DNA of 64,000 bases from Blastomyces gilchristii SLH14081 (GCF_000003855.2 NW_003101679.1:3551558-3615557); one strand, 5' to 3'; counted from the first letter of the stretch, positions 37,368-49,710 are shown. The notes: generated by a model not told the origin, from the sequence alone. Numbers and translations: made by a program.

Positions 37368-37625
37368 TGTAAGAATAAGTACTTATAGATAATTATTCAG
37401 ATGTTTGCAGCTTGATGTAATATATACTATTAACTACTAGAAGTATTCATAATAGAAAGATAAAATGTAGAGATTAAATGTATAATAGTATTTAAGCTGA
37501 GTTGTGAATAGTATTCGCGAACTCCAGTCTATATAGTTGTGTGTAGTCAGGGGCCGCTAACCCTATTGATTACGCGAGAGATAGGAATAGAGGTAAAGAA
37601 TCCGCGAGGAGCGGGATTTCTTACA
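37368..37625 (-). repeat. Gypsy-2 5' LTR (258 bp)
   Basis: The outer half (37,508-37,625) keeps CGCGAACTCC, GGGGCCGC and CCGCGAGGAGCGGG, while the inner half (37,378-37,500) is mutated. It ends TTCTTACA and is followed by TGAGT. Confidence 0.88.
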
Positions 37626-38269
37626 TGAGTGTAGACAAGTGAGTAGTCTTATATCATACTTTACATACTTCAGTTTACACTATCTTGCATTGAATGAAGA
37701 GCTTTTCAATATCTTTCTATTTACAGATCTTCATTCATGATCTTACACCTGAGTTGAGAGTGAAATCAAAATGCTTAATCTTATAATCAGATATAATGAA
37801 AGAAGCATACAATATTCTCATTATACAGAAACAAGTGAGTTAATTATAATAGAAAATACTGCAATTGAGTATATCTCAGTGAAGAACAGATAATCAGACT
37901 TCTATAACACAAGTCACATATCTGAATATAATGAATCTAGATTTGAATATCATTGCTAAAGTGCTGAATTCTCTGAAAAAGAAATTCTCTGAGTGAAAAT
38001 CTTGATATTGTGAGTATTGAGCTTGCTTCAACTGTGAATATTAAAATCATGATGTAAAAGATTACACACAGTATGTGTAGTCAAGAGAGTTAAAAAACTA
38101 GCAGAATCAGTAAGCTCAGAGACACTCACTGATATTCTATAAAAAGTCTTCAAAGTGAAAGAGATGCCTGTGTTAGATAACTCTCTAAATTCTGTAAATG
38201 TCAAGAGAAAGCAGGCTTCTGAATGAGATACAGATGAGAATGAAGCAGATACTTATCTCAATATCTTAA

Positions 38270-40863
38270 GGCCTGAAATGTTAATGTATAAGAGACACTT
38301 GAGCAAGAATTGAGAGATGACTGTAAAAGTGTTAGTGAACACAGAAATGTCTATATAATATATTAATAATCATATAATCTGAAGACTGAAAGAGATCTGT
38401 CAAGTGAAGAATCTCTGATGTATAAGATTGTCTGATAACTGATATTTGATATTATCTACAAGAGTAAGAGTTCTCTTACACTTCAGAAAATAATCTTACT
38501 ATATTTGAGTATGAGAGCTGCAGAACATGAAATATAATCTTATTCTTAAACTTAATTGATTTCAAAGATTCAATCTGCAGATTCAATGATGTATATATCA
38601 TATACAGTTGACTGATAGAAAGAAAAGAGTTCATATAATTCTATCAACTGATATAAGAAGGACATTTCACATCTCTGATATAAAAGAGTTAAATCTGCTT
38701 ATGCATTAATAAGGAAAGAGAATAATTTACAAGATCTCATCTGAAAGTATTCTGTATGTCATATAAGATCTGATAGCAGAGAAAACTAAGATAAAGAATA
38801 TATAGAAGAATAAGTATATGAGAAAGCTTCTGAAGAAGTATAAGAAGATCTTCTGAACAGATCTTTCACTGAAATTGCTACTGAAACAAGAATTTGTACA
38901 TGAGATTAATATAAGAGACATGAAATTAGTCAATCAGAATGTGTACTCTCTGTCACAAACATATCTTGAAGAACAGAAGTGTCAGATCACAGACCTTCTA
39001 GAATATAGTCTTATATAACTCTCATCAAGTATGTGAGACTTTTCAGTTCTATTCATGAAAAAGGTAAGTGAGAAGTGATGAATATGTATCAATTATTAAG
39101 TACTTAACAATCTTATGATCAAGAATGAATATTCACTGTCACAGATTCAACAACAGTTGAATATGATTAAAAATATCTGATATCTATTAAAGATCAATCT
39201 TCTCTCAGAATACTGACAGATCTATATAGATAAACTGTCAGTCTCATGAACTATGTTTAATATATAATGAGAGAAGTTTGAATTTCTGATAATATTATTC
39301 AGTCTGATAAATACATTCACTATCTTTTAAATAATGATGAATACAATTCTTTATAAATAGAATGAAATCTCATGTCTTATATATCTTGATAATATTCTAG
39401 TCTTTTCAAACTTATACAATGAATATCTGAAGTATCTTGATAAAGTATCTACAACTCTGACAGAGTATAAGCTCTATATCAAATCAACAAAGTATATGTT
39501 TGAAATGAAAGAGTTAAAGTTTATAGAATATATAGTGAGTAATGACTGTATATATCTCATTCTGAATAAATTGAATATCATAGTGAATTAACTGTGACTG
39601 AGAAATATATATTATATATAACAGTTTCTTGAGTTAATCTTATATTACTGCAGATTCATCAAGGATTTTATATAAATATCTGCATCATTCTCAGATCTCT
39701 TAAGAGAAATAGATACAAATCTGTGAAAGAAGAAGTTTTATTCAATTATCTGAAATGCTGTGTGTGAAGAGGCTTTTCTCACACTGAGAAAATATATAAT
39801 AACATTCTCAGTGCTTATTCAATCAGATTGTGATAAATCTTTCTATATTAAGACAGATACATCTGAATGAGCTATTGAAAATACTCTTCTATAGATAAGT
39901 AAGAACAGCAAGCTGCATCTGATAATGTATAATGATAGAAAACTATCAGATACTGAGCTTAATTACTCAGTATATGAAAAGAAATTACTAGTAATTAAGC
40001 ACTTACTGATGTTATAAGATAGATATATTAACAATAAGTATACAATAACAGTGATCACAGATCATGAAAGTCTTATCTATCTATAATTGATAATGAAATC
40101 TTTCAAATGCTTAGCACATTGAATCTCAGAGTTTTAAGTATATAATCTTAATATTAAATAGTGAAAGAAGTCAGATACTGTGATATCTGATACAATCAGT
40201 CATGAATCTGATTTCATGAGTGAGAATTCTGTGAATTAGATATAAGAAAAGTTTGTGTTAAATGTGCTGAGAGAATACAAGAAATTAAAATAAGTAAATA
40301 CAATGATCTCTTACTTGAAGAATGATAAGATATTAGATAACAAGTGTCTTATGAAAGTAGTAGAAGAGATGCTTTCAAACTTCAAGCTGAGAAAATTAAA
40401 AAATGATGTTATGCTTTACTATAATCTAAAATATGCAGAAGCTCTCTATCTAGAATATTCATTTAGATGTGACTTAGTGACTCACATGCACAAGGAATTC
40501 AGTCACTTAGAAAGCTCTGAACTTATAAATATACTTGAATCAAGAGTATACTGATCAAGCATGACTGAGAATATTCAGATATATACTCATAAGTGTCTGA
40601 ATTACTAGATTGTGAAAGAATATAAGAAAGGATTAGAATGTGACAAAGTATAATATCAGATAAAGTGTATAATACAACTGTTCAAATGATGAGAGATGAA
40701 CCTCATAGACATACTGCTGCAAATGTCAAATGAAAATTGATGAATAATCACTGCTATTAATTACACTACTGACTGATCAGTTGTAAAAGCAGTTTCAGAG
40801 ATGATAGAGAAGATGATGATGAAGTTTCTACATGATGAAATCTATGTCAACTATGAAATGCTG
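38270..40863 (+). pseudogene. Gypsy-3 pol: protease region, RT, RNase H, integrase start
   Basis: The plus strand reads VYSLSQTYLEEQKCQITDLLE (RT entry, near 38,945) and CLIYLDNILVFSN (catalytic YLDD with second Asp changed to Asn, near 39,385). RNase H blocks follow (SFYIKTDTSE near 39,850; LNYSVYEKKLLVIKH near 39,965). The integrase zinc finger comes next in the open segment 40,303-40,554 (HMHKEFSHLESSELI, then CLNY past a TGA). The frame continues to 40,863, where Gypsy-1 interrupts the integrase core. Most stops are TGA and TAA. Confidence 0.85.
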
Positions 40864-40868
40864 CATAA

Positions 40869-41201
40869 TGTGGCGGGCTGCGCCCGATCAATCATATAGA
40901 CTATTCCATTACACTCCATAGATTCTTCCATTCCCGATCGCCGATCCGTGGCCGCTACGAACGCGCGTAGCGTACGCTGCGATTCTCGGCCATTTCTGAT
41001 CACCAATTCTCAGCCACTATGAACGCGTGTATATTCTTCCACCCCGAAGCTCCACCGCGTACACCATCACATACACATATAAATATTCATCTCAATCACT
41101 GATTGTCACACTTTCTCTTTCTTTGTTTCTTTAACATTTTTATCTTTGTTATATAAGACCTATCAATATAATACTGATCTATTCAGTGTAGGCCTCTTAC
41201 A
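40869..41201 (+). repeat. Gypsy-1 5' LTR (333 bp)
   Basis: The outer two thirds keep GC-rich sequence (GGCGGGCTGCGCCCG, GCGCGTAGCGTACGC), while the inner end is mutated (ACTGATCTATTCAGTG against CCGATCTATTCGGCG in the 3' LTR). It ends TTACA. Confidence 0.9.
41078..41083 (+). promoter_or_regulatory. TATA box of the Gypsy-1 LTR promoter
   Basis: TATAAA, followed by TATTC, is conserved in all three LTR copies (here, 25,7xx and 48,6xx). Its position in the middle of the LTR is where a retrotransposon promoter is expected. Confidence 0.55.
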
Positions 41202-41639
41202 CTATAAAAATGTTCATCATCTTCTTATTAGAAAACAATTATTCACACATTATCTTCTCATTAGAAACAATTATTTATTAAGAAATATTCAAACACATAA
41301 CAACATGTAAGAAATAGAGAAGCAGTTAAACAGTTAAGCAGACACTGAGTTCTTAGATAGAAGCTTGCTTATCAGTCACTCTGACTCTGTAATAAGATCT
41401 TACAAAGAGAATAAGATTTTACAAAGAGAATATCAGTAAAAGACTCAAGAGTTCTGACACTCAGATGTATGAGAGATTCATATAATTACACATCTGACAA
41501 TCAATATAATCATGTCTAACAATAATATGAAACTCTTGAACATGAGCATAGACACAATATCACAGTGACTTTAAACAATGTTGAAATTATAACAGTAATA
41601 GATAGCAGATATACACATAACTCAACAACTTCAATACAA

Positions 41640-42650
41640 AGAGATTCAACAATTAACTCATGCAATTTCAACATCTACAGAATCAAGTATCAAAGCACTG
41701 AAAGAATGCTTAGATGCTCTTATATATTTCAATACTTCTGATCTCACTCTCTACTCATTATGAAGAATGAAAATGCTTATAAAACTGAGTGTAGATGAAG
41801 ATTTCATCAGTTCATTAATTAATCAAGATTGATATATCAATGAATAATTGAAGAATCATATAAAACAGAAGTTTTATTCATGAATAAAAGCATGTGAATC
41901 AGCATTGCAAACATCTGACAATATTATAAGATATCTTGATATTCTGTTCTGAGACACTGTCATATAATAGAAAGCATTAGATTGATTACAGAGTGCTTAA
42001 CAAAGAAATACTTCTCTTACAATATTTATCTCTGACTTCAACATCAAGATTCTAGAAGCAGGTGATTAATCTTGAGAGAATTGAATGAAGATTAATATGC
42101 TTAAGAAGACATTGACTTTTAAACTCTTACAGGTTCTTGTAAGTGTAGACAAAGACCAGACTTATAAAGACTAATGCACACAGCTTCAGACATTGAATGA
42201 TCATCTTATCAAGCTCAAGAGTATACAGAATAGTGACAGAAGACATTACATCTCAGTTACTCATACACTCACACTGAAGAACAACAATGATGCAGATGCT
42301 ATAAACTGAATAGATTCAAATGTCTATACATAAGCAAGAGTTTCTGTGATTCAAACAGGCTTTCAAGTCTCTGAGATCACTCTCAAAGAAGTCGCTGATC
42401 AACATCAATATAAAGTATACATCAACTATAATCAATCAGAACACATTGCTTTCAACTGCTGATCAATCTATGTATCTTCATATTTAAGAGAAAGATCAGT
42501 GTCTTCTCATTCAAAGAATGAATCAGTGCCTGTCTGTGCTAATCACATTACATTAGAGAAAGATTCAGAGAATAACTATGAGAATGTCTCAGTGAAACAG
42601 GAAAAAGATTAGCTTCTGTTCAAATTCAGAAACAGAAGCTTGAAGAGATC
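41640..42650 (+). pseudogene. Gypsy-1 gag with damaged zinc knuckle
   Basis: A broken gag frame ends in a nucleic-acid-binding knuckle near 42,425 that reads YINYNQSEHIAFNC. The spacing fits CxxCxxxxHxxxxC, with both first cysteines changed to tyrosine (TGC to TAC/TAT). His and the last Cys remain. MITE copy 3 separates gag from protease. Confidence 0.7.
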
Positions 42651-42709
42651 AGACAATAACAATTTGAAGAGAAGATGACAATGAATGTGATTCTTGTATC
42701 TACTGTGAT

Positions 42710-43215
42710 TAGACTGGCCGCCGGGATCATGAATTTCACATTTGATTCCATTTGGTCTGGTCTCATACATTTCTTGGCGTGAATCCCGCTGGGACTGGCT
42801 ATTAAAAAAACATGTAAAGTGACTATATATCAGATCTTAAAATGAAACCATGACTTGAAAAAAATGAGAAAGTGATCTTATTTAATCTCATTTAGTCTCA
42901 TTCCTGGCATAAAGTTACTATTTTTAGACATTTTAAGGTTTTTTTTAGACTATTTTTAATTTTTTAAAAAGTAACACTTTTTGGTAACACTTAAATGAGA
43001 TTTAAAGTCATTTAAAGCAATAAAAATAATTTAAATTGAGAAGTGGAAATCATGATCTTATTTGGAAAATGTGACAAGAGTAGACAGTAAGTCTCACTGG
43101 AACAGTATGAGACTACTATCTAATGTTAAAACTGTGTAATGGGATCAGTTGAATTGGTAATGAAACTATCAAAAAGTCTGGTCCTGGTCTCAGACACGGT
43201 CACACGGTCAGTCTA
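42710..43215 (+). mobile_element. MITE copy 3, hAT-like, 506 bp
   Basis: The same terminal repeats as copy 2, with a perfect 8-bp duplication ACTGTGAT (42,702-42,709 and 43,216-43,223). It is intermediate in mutation load. It lies between gag and protease of Gypsy-1. Confidence 0.93.
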
Positions 43216-43241
43216 ACTGTGATTGATAACATGTATAATAT

Positions 43242-45514
43242 GAAAGCCATGGTAGACAGCAGTCTATATCACTATGCAATGATAAAATCTTCAGTTGTAA
43301 GACATTATAATCTTTTGCATATTCCTTTATCTAAATCCTGACTTCTCACAGAATTTGATGATCTGAAAGATGTTTGTACCTGTTATATAATGAAGCTGAT
43401 CATAGATGTGAGAGGATATCAACATGAAGATGCCTATGCATATGAAGTTGATAATCTTGATTACAATCTTATATTAGAACTTGCCTGACTATCTGAACAA
43501 GGCATCTTGTTGAACACTTGAAACAGAAGCTTGATATTCCCTAACAATGATAGAGTTCATGAAGATGATATTCATAAGATCATGAATCTGACACAGATCT
43601 CTATCAACACATACAAAATACTCTGAAAAAGAAGTCATCATCAAAATCATTAACAGAGTCACTGATAAGTTCATTAACAACAGAATCATATGTCAATCTA
43701 TTTCATCAGTCTGACTAATATCAAAAAGACTCTAGAAAAGTTATCCTGTATTATAATAACAGATTCTTATACAAAACTTTCTCAATAATATCATGAATAT
43801 CTAGATGTCTTTTAACAAGACAATATTACAAACATACCTCTCTTACAAGGTTCTGAAGTGGATCACAGTATCAAGTTAGAGAAAAAGAATGATAAGAACT
43901 CTGAATCATCATGAGACTCTCTTTATAACATGTCTCAAGATGAACTTCTTCTTCTTTGAAAGACACTCAATGATCTGTTGAATAAAGAATTCATATATAT
44001 TAATAACTCTTTCATCACAGCCTCTATTCTCTTTATAAAGAAATCAGGTGAAGAACTCTAATTCTGTGTGAACTATCAAGGTCTGAACAGATTGACAAAG
44101 AAAGATTGATATCTCTTATCTCTCATCAATGAAACCCTAGCACAGATCAGACAAGCTCAATGATTTATAAAACTAAATATCATCACCACATTTCATAAGA
44201 TTTATATCACTGAAGAAGATGAATGACTTACAGCATTCTGAACATATTATAACCTCTTTGAATGAATAGTCACACTCTTTGAACTGGCTAACACTCTCAG
44301 TATATTTCAGAAGTATATCAACTGAGTGCTTCAAGATTTTCTTGATGAGTTTGTATCTGCTTATCTGAATAACATTCTCATCATCATCAATGAATTCAGA
44401 AAAGAATATTAAGAACATGTATGAAAGATATTACAACAGCTACAAGAAGTAGAACTACTGATAGATATTGACAAGTGTGATTTTAAAGTCAAGAGTATCA
44501 AATATCTGAGTTTTATTATAGAAGTTGGCAAGGGAATTCAAATGAATTCTGAGAAAGTCTTCATCATTCTTGAATGAGAAGCTTCATGTACTGTGAAAGA
44601 TGTATGAAGCTTCATCAGATTTGCTAACTTCTATCAGTGATTTATACAAAACTTCTCAGATATCATGAGATCACTTACAGATCTCACTAAGAAAGACTCA
44701 GTATTTCAATGATCAGTAGACACTGAAGCTGCACTTACACAGATAAAGAAGATGTTCATTAATATCTGTCTACTGATAACATTTAATTCTGATTATGAGA
44801 CAGTTATTGAAGCTGATTTCTCTGACTATGTGATAGAAGAAGTAATATTACAATATAATGATGAAGATGTTCTATAATCATGTATCTTCATATCTAAGAA
44901 ACTGAGTCCTGCTGAATGCAATTATAAGATCTATGATAAGAAACTTCTCACAATTATACACTGTTTAGAAGAATGAGACTCTGAACTCTGAAGTGTCTTC
45001 AAATTTAAGATAGTCACAGATTATAAGAATCTCAAATACTTCACAATTATCTGTAAACTTACTGAATAATAGATGTGATGATCTGAGTTTCTAAGCCACT
45101 TTCATTTTACAATACACTATCATTCTGACAGCCAGAACTCAATGATAGATGCTCTCTCATAACAAGAGTAAGATATGTCTTCTAATGTAACAGACATCTG
45201 TTGAATGAACTGAGAACATCAGCTTCTAGATCTGAAGATATTAGTTGATCAAGATAGAACAACTTATAACACTATACACACTTCTTCAATTAGAACATCT
45301 TCTCTTCAAATCATTATCAACACTGATATCTTGACTTCTCTCAAACCTACACTGAATGAATTATGATATGTAACAGTTCAAACTAATGAACTTCTTCAAG
45401 CACTTATCAAAGCAGTATATCAAGAAGCACTCTGATTTCCTTCAGAACTATATATAAGAACTGATATCTCAGAATGTTTAATTGATGATAATAACACTCT
45501 ACAATTTCATGAAT
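43242..45514 (+). pseudogene. Gypsy-1 protease, reverse transcriptase and RNase H
   Basis: The frame opens with MVDSSLYHYAMIKSS (aspartic protease DSG changed to DSS). RT entry reads SILFIKKSGEEL (about 44,020). RT continues with LINETLAQIRQAQ and ends at the catalytic block AYLNNIL (about 44,365, both Asp changed to Asn). RNase H follows with VIEADFSDYVIEEVILQ (about 44,805) and [16 protein letters not shown] (about 44,920). Between 44,041 and 44,415 I count six TGA and two TAA stops. Five TGAs sit where gypsy RTs carry Trp or Arg. Confidence 0.9.
45501..45514. repeat. LINE-C target-site duplication, left copy (14 bp)
   Basis: ACAATTTCATGAAT here repeats exactly at 47,105-47,118. Removing the LINE and one copy restores the continuous Gypsy-1 frame seen in Gypsy-1b at about 24,400. 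Confidence 0.92.
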
Positions 45515-47104
45515 TATTATTATATTATTATTCTTCAATTATAGATGTATGCAGTCAGAGACTATGACATCTACCTGAGAACCTTTAGTTCTCAGGGTTT
45601 TTCCTATGTCTGTAAAGTTAACTATTATACATTCATCAATTTCAGATATGCAAAATCAGAAAATTCCAGCCCAGAATACAAAAACTGTTTAGAAATTGCA
45701 GTGTTTTAACATCTTTTGATACTTTGAAACCATTTGACAATATCATGACAAAGGAAAAGAGAAAAAGAACACAGTCTCAAAGATAGACACATTAAATAGA
45801 TAGATAGAAAGAAATTGAAAGAAAAAGATAAAGAAAAAGATAAAGTAAAGAGAGACTATAACAAAACAAATTATTAAAAGAGAGTGTATAGCTGTTTCAA
45901 CAGACTATATCTGATTGATTTCCTTCTCTTCATATTCAGATAATTCTGAATTTAGCCATTTTCTTGTAGCTGCTTGAGTTTCTGATAGAAAGTCTATTAA
46001 GTATTTAATTCCTGTCTCAGTTGAGAATAAGAATCTCATATTTAATTGATTTAGATCATACTTCTCTTTCAATCTGACTCTGAGACTATTGTATAATGCA
46101 CAGTGCATTACAATATACTCAGGATTCTCATTTGTATTGCAGAATGAGCATTCTATTGAGTCAAATCTATCATCAAATCTTTATATATAAGATTTGAAAT
46201 AGCCATGTCCTAGTTTCAGCTGTATTATAGATGAGAATATTTTCTTTTTACATTTAATTGAACAAGATTTCCACTTGGGTTTTGTTTCAAATCTTGAATA
46301 ATGTATACTCTTCTTTTGTTTCTGCCAGCTTTCATTTCACTTGTCTAAACAAGATTCTTTTATTTTTCTCTTTATAAAAGACCAGGACATAATTTTTTGA
46401 ATAGATATGCTTAATTCTGCACCCTTTTTTGCAGCTGAATCAGCCAATTCATTGCCATGAATATTCATATGAGCAGGAACTCAGTGCAGATGTATTATCA
46501 GCTTTGATGTTCTTCTCTTTTGAATTTTCAAAACAGAGTTTAAGATCAGTTCAAGATTCATTTGACCATTATAAATCTGACTATTTCTAAGTCTTTTTAA
46601 AGCAGCTTGACTATCAGAGAATATCCATGCCTCTTTCAAACTATTTCCTCTTTTATGAGATTTTATTTCTATGAGTTTAAAAGCTTTCACTATTGCAAAT
46701 AGTTCAGCATCAAAGACTTCAGATTCACAGCCTAGATTCCAGAAATCTGAGATAAAATTGATATTATCTTCAGTATAAGCAATGCCTGCACCTAATCTAT
46801 TCAGGTTCTCATTTTTTGAGCCATCTGAATAAATCAGAATAGAGTCTTTTATATTGATTGTAGAAATTCTCTTTAAATGCTGTTCATATTCTTTCTCTTT
46901 TGATAGTTCAATTATTTATAAGTCTATAAGAGATTCAAGCTTTTCTCTCCAGAGAGATAACTTCTCATGATCTACTTTTTCAACATTTAAAGAAGAAAAT
47001 TGATTTTTAATCAGAGAGCATAGTCTGTAAAGTTGAGAAGGCATTTTCTTTGAAGAATCATTTTCATTCCAATCAAGAAATCTATTTCAATCCAGTTCAT
47101 TTCC
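45515..47104 (-). mobile_element. LINE-C: 5'-truncated Tad1/I-like LINE inside Gypsy-1
   Basis: 1,590 bp on the minus strand with a (TAA)n-type tail at the left, bounded by the 14-bp duplication. It encodes RNase H and the C-terminal Cys/His motif of ORF2. It is the least damaged of the three LINE copies. The open segment 46,690-46,481 holds EAWIFSDSQAALKRLRN, and the following VPAHMNIHGNELADSAAKK is separated from it by one TGA at a conserved Trp. The tail ORF is 46,108-45,905. Confidence 0.93.
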
Positions 47105-48434
47105 ACAATTTCATGAATAACACTGAGTCTCTCACTTCAAACTCTTACACACTCAGATAATGCAAGAGATGCATGATTCATATATAACTGATTATTCAGG
47201 CTGTGAACAACTGTATAGAATGATCTTCTGAGAGTTTTACTGATCTGAGATATTAAACAGTATCAGACACTTCATCTGAAACTGTAATTACTGTTCTTCT
47301 ATTATCTCAGGAAAGAATTATAGAAAAGATCTATTGAAATCACTCAATATCTCTGATAGAATCTGACAAGATGTAGTAATTGACTTTGCTGTTGATCTAT
47401 CTAAGAGTAAGAGTTATAGAAACATTCTGATTATCATGAATCAACTGAGTAAAGATATAATATTGAAACCTTGTAATAAGATGAATACTGAACAAGTCAC
47501 TGAAGCTTTTCTACAGAGCTCATTCTATTGAATGTATGAATTACTGAGATTCATAGTATCAGATTAAGACTGTCAATTCATGAGTACTCTTTGAACAAGA
47601 ATCTGTCAAGTTCTCAAGATTACATATCATCTGTCAACTGCCTATCACTCTGAGACTGATAATACATCAGAATAGATAATTCAGACTGTAAAGAATTATC
47701 TTCATAAGTTCTGCAATTACTTATAAGATAATTGATATAATCTTCTTCTATATACAGAGATCACTATCAATGATCAAGATGCTATTTCAACAGATATAAG
47801 CCTGTTCTTTCTTACACACAGATATCACATAAAAGTGTTGAATCTTCTAAAGATCACACAGTTCACACTGAACCTCTGCAGTTCAATTCAGATTACTGAT
47901 AATATAGTAACAAAGCTCTGAGACATCTGCAACTGAGCAGAGGCCTCTATAACAACTGTGAAACAAGATTAAGAAGATTAAATCAATATTCAATGAGATC
48001 TCACAGAGCAGTATAAGATAGAAGATCTTATATGATTAAATCTCAAGAATATACAAATTATATATTCATCTCATACACTAAACTATCATTACATTAGATA
48101 TAAAGTGATAGAAGTTCTAGATAGTCATAACTACTGTCTTAACATATTATCAGAAATTCATAATGTATTTCATACAAGCTTGTTTTACTATACTGTCATC
48201 AATTCATTCTCTTCTCAGCTGACTTCTGACTGACAGTCACCAGGCATTATAGAAGAAGATAATAAGCTTGAGTGAGAGATTGAAGATATTCTCAATGAGA
48301 GATCTCACAGTCACAGTTAATAATATCTTGTGAAATGAGTCAGCTATAATCAATCAACCTGAACTCTGAGTTCTATATTATCTGAAACAGCAGCTCTTGA
48401 TCAATGAGAACTGCTTCTGAAAAGAGAGAACTAA
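47105..48434 (+). pseudogene. Gypsy-1 integrase and chromodomain
   Basis: The frame resumes in the integrase zinc-finger region (the C of the HHCC finger in NCNYC near 47,288). It passes the core (VVIDFAVDLSKS near 47,375, QVTEAFLQSSF near 47,490, and TRICQVLKITYHLSTAYHSETDNTSE near 47,600). It ends with a C-terminal chromodomain (EIEDILNE, YLVK, then VSYNQST, TLSSILSETAAL) at about 48,255-48,400. Chromodomains direct such elements to heterochromatin in known chromoviruses. Trp codons expected in the chromodomain are TGA. Confidence 0.82.
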
Positions 48435-48767
48435 TGTAGCAGACTGTGTCTGATCAATTATATAGACTATTTTATTACACTTCATAGATTCTTTCATTTC
48501 TGATCACTGATTCGCAGCTGCTATGAACACGCGTAGCATACACTCTGATTCTCAGCCATTCTCAATCACTGATTCTCAGCTGCTACAAATGCGTGTATAT
48601 TCTTCTGCTCTGAAGCTCCACCGCGTACATCATCACATATGTGTATAAATATTCATCTCAATCACTGATTCTCATACTTTCTCTTTCTTTACTTCTTTAA
48701 CATTTTTATCTTTGTTATATAAGACCTATCAATATAATACCGATCTATTCGGCGTAGGCCTCTTACA
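48435..48767 (+). repeat. Gypsy-1 3' LTR (333 bp)
   Basis: Same length as the 5' LTR. The inner end is mutated (GTAGCAGACTGTGTCTGATC), while the outer end keeps CCGATCTATTCGGCGTAGGCC. It is followed by the target duplication CATAA. Confidence 0.9.
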
Positions 48768-48772
48768 CATAA

Positions 48773-49710
48773 GATTCTAACTGATAATAGTGCAAATCTC
48801 ATAGAAGAAGTAGTGAGGCATTTTATAAGTCAGTTACAGACAAGATATTATAGAATAACCTCATATCACTTATAAATAAACAGAAAAGGGAAACACTTGA
48901 ATAGAATCTTAGATAATATACTGATGAAATATCTAGTGAGTAAGTCTATGAGACTATGAGATAAATATCTCAGATAGATGCTATTAGTCACACAGATTTA
49001 ACAGCATGCAGTCTTCAAGTGTTCATCATTCTACCTGTTGTATGAATTGCATCCGCGCATCTCAGAGAATGCTTCAAAAAAATTGAGAAAGGAAACAGTG
49101 ATTACAGATGCAACGGTTGTGAATGCAGTGAAAATAATAGTTACAGATGCAACAGTTATGAATGCAAAACCAAGATTGAAAGAGATCAGTCACACACATA
49201 CAAAAGCTAATAAGTTACTTCTGAACTGAGCAATTCAATTGAAAAGAATATGAGACTCACTAGTTAAGAAATTGAGTCTCAAGATAGAAATATGAGTTCT
49301 CATACACAATGAGAGTTCTGAGAAGTTTCAACCTAGATAATTTGAGCTCTATAAAATACTCAAATCACATTCTCTAAAAACTTATGCATTGAAGAAATCA
49401 GAGAGATGAGTCTTATATAACTTAATAAATGATTCACATCTTATGAAGATAAAGATGCAAGATCTAAGTGAATTATAATTATTCACAGCACTATCATCAG
49501 TGTTGAAAAAGAAGAGACTTATAATTGAAAAGTCTCATGAAGTAAGAGAAATCATAGACACTTATAAATCAGATGATCTTACTTATTTCAATCTTTTCAC
49601 AATTATAAGGAAAGAATGAGAAGTAATAGAGAAATCAGATAAATATTATACTTCAATAAGTAATGAGACTGTAGCTGATTATATGATAACACACTGTAGA
49701 CAGTGAGTGT
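48773..49710 (+). pseudogene. Gypsy-3 integrase C-terminal half and pol end
   Basis: The frame resumes the Gypsy-3 integrase as ILTDNSANLIEEVVRHFISQ, the second catalytic block (TDN) of the core. A readable stretch follows (TSYHL, then HLNRILDN, KYLVSKSMRL, SFYLLYELHPRI). The segment 49,038-49,229 is open (63 codons). The pol end has FQPR, YALKKSE, LYNLINDSHLMK, matching the gypsy xGPYxVxKxxPxxTYxL...GxxLxxxVNGxRL tail. The frame can be followed to about 49,710. Confidence 0.8.

Larger units (their letters stand above)
29865..37625 (-). mobile_element. Gypsy-2: full-length Ty3/gypsy element, minus strand
   Basis: Two 258-bp LTRs (29,865-30,122 and 37,368-37,625) begin TGTAAGAA and end TTCTTACA, perfect 8-bp inverted ends. 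The 5-bp target duplication TGAGT is perfect (29,860-29,864 and 37,626-37,630). On the minus strand gag lies at about 37,330-36,200, RT at about 35,460-34,240, RNase H from 34,230, and integrase around 33,030-32,800. MITE copy 2 sits inside RT. Total length is 7,761 bp, about 7.2 kb without the MITE. All frames carry stops, mostly TGA. Confidence 0.92.
40869..48767 (+). mobile_element. Gypsy-1: full-length Ty3/gypsy chromovirus with nested MITE and LINE
   Basis: Two 333-bp LTRs (40,869-41,201 and 48,435-48,767) are bounded by a perfect 5-bp duplication CATAA (40,864-40,868 and 48,768-48,772). Plus-strand order is gag (about 41,640-42,650), MITE copy 3, protease, RT (about 44,030-44,500), RNase H, LINE-C, integrase (47,105-48,200) and a chromodomain (about 48,255-48,420). 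Length is 7,899 bp, about 5.8 kb without nested insertions, normal for the family. The pol frame can be followed without frameshifts. It inserted into the integrase of Gypsy-3. Confidence 0.93.
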
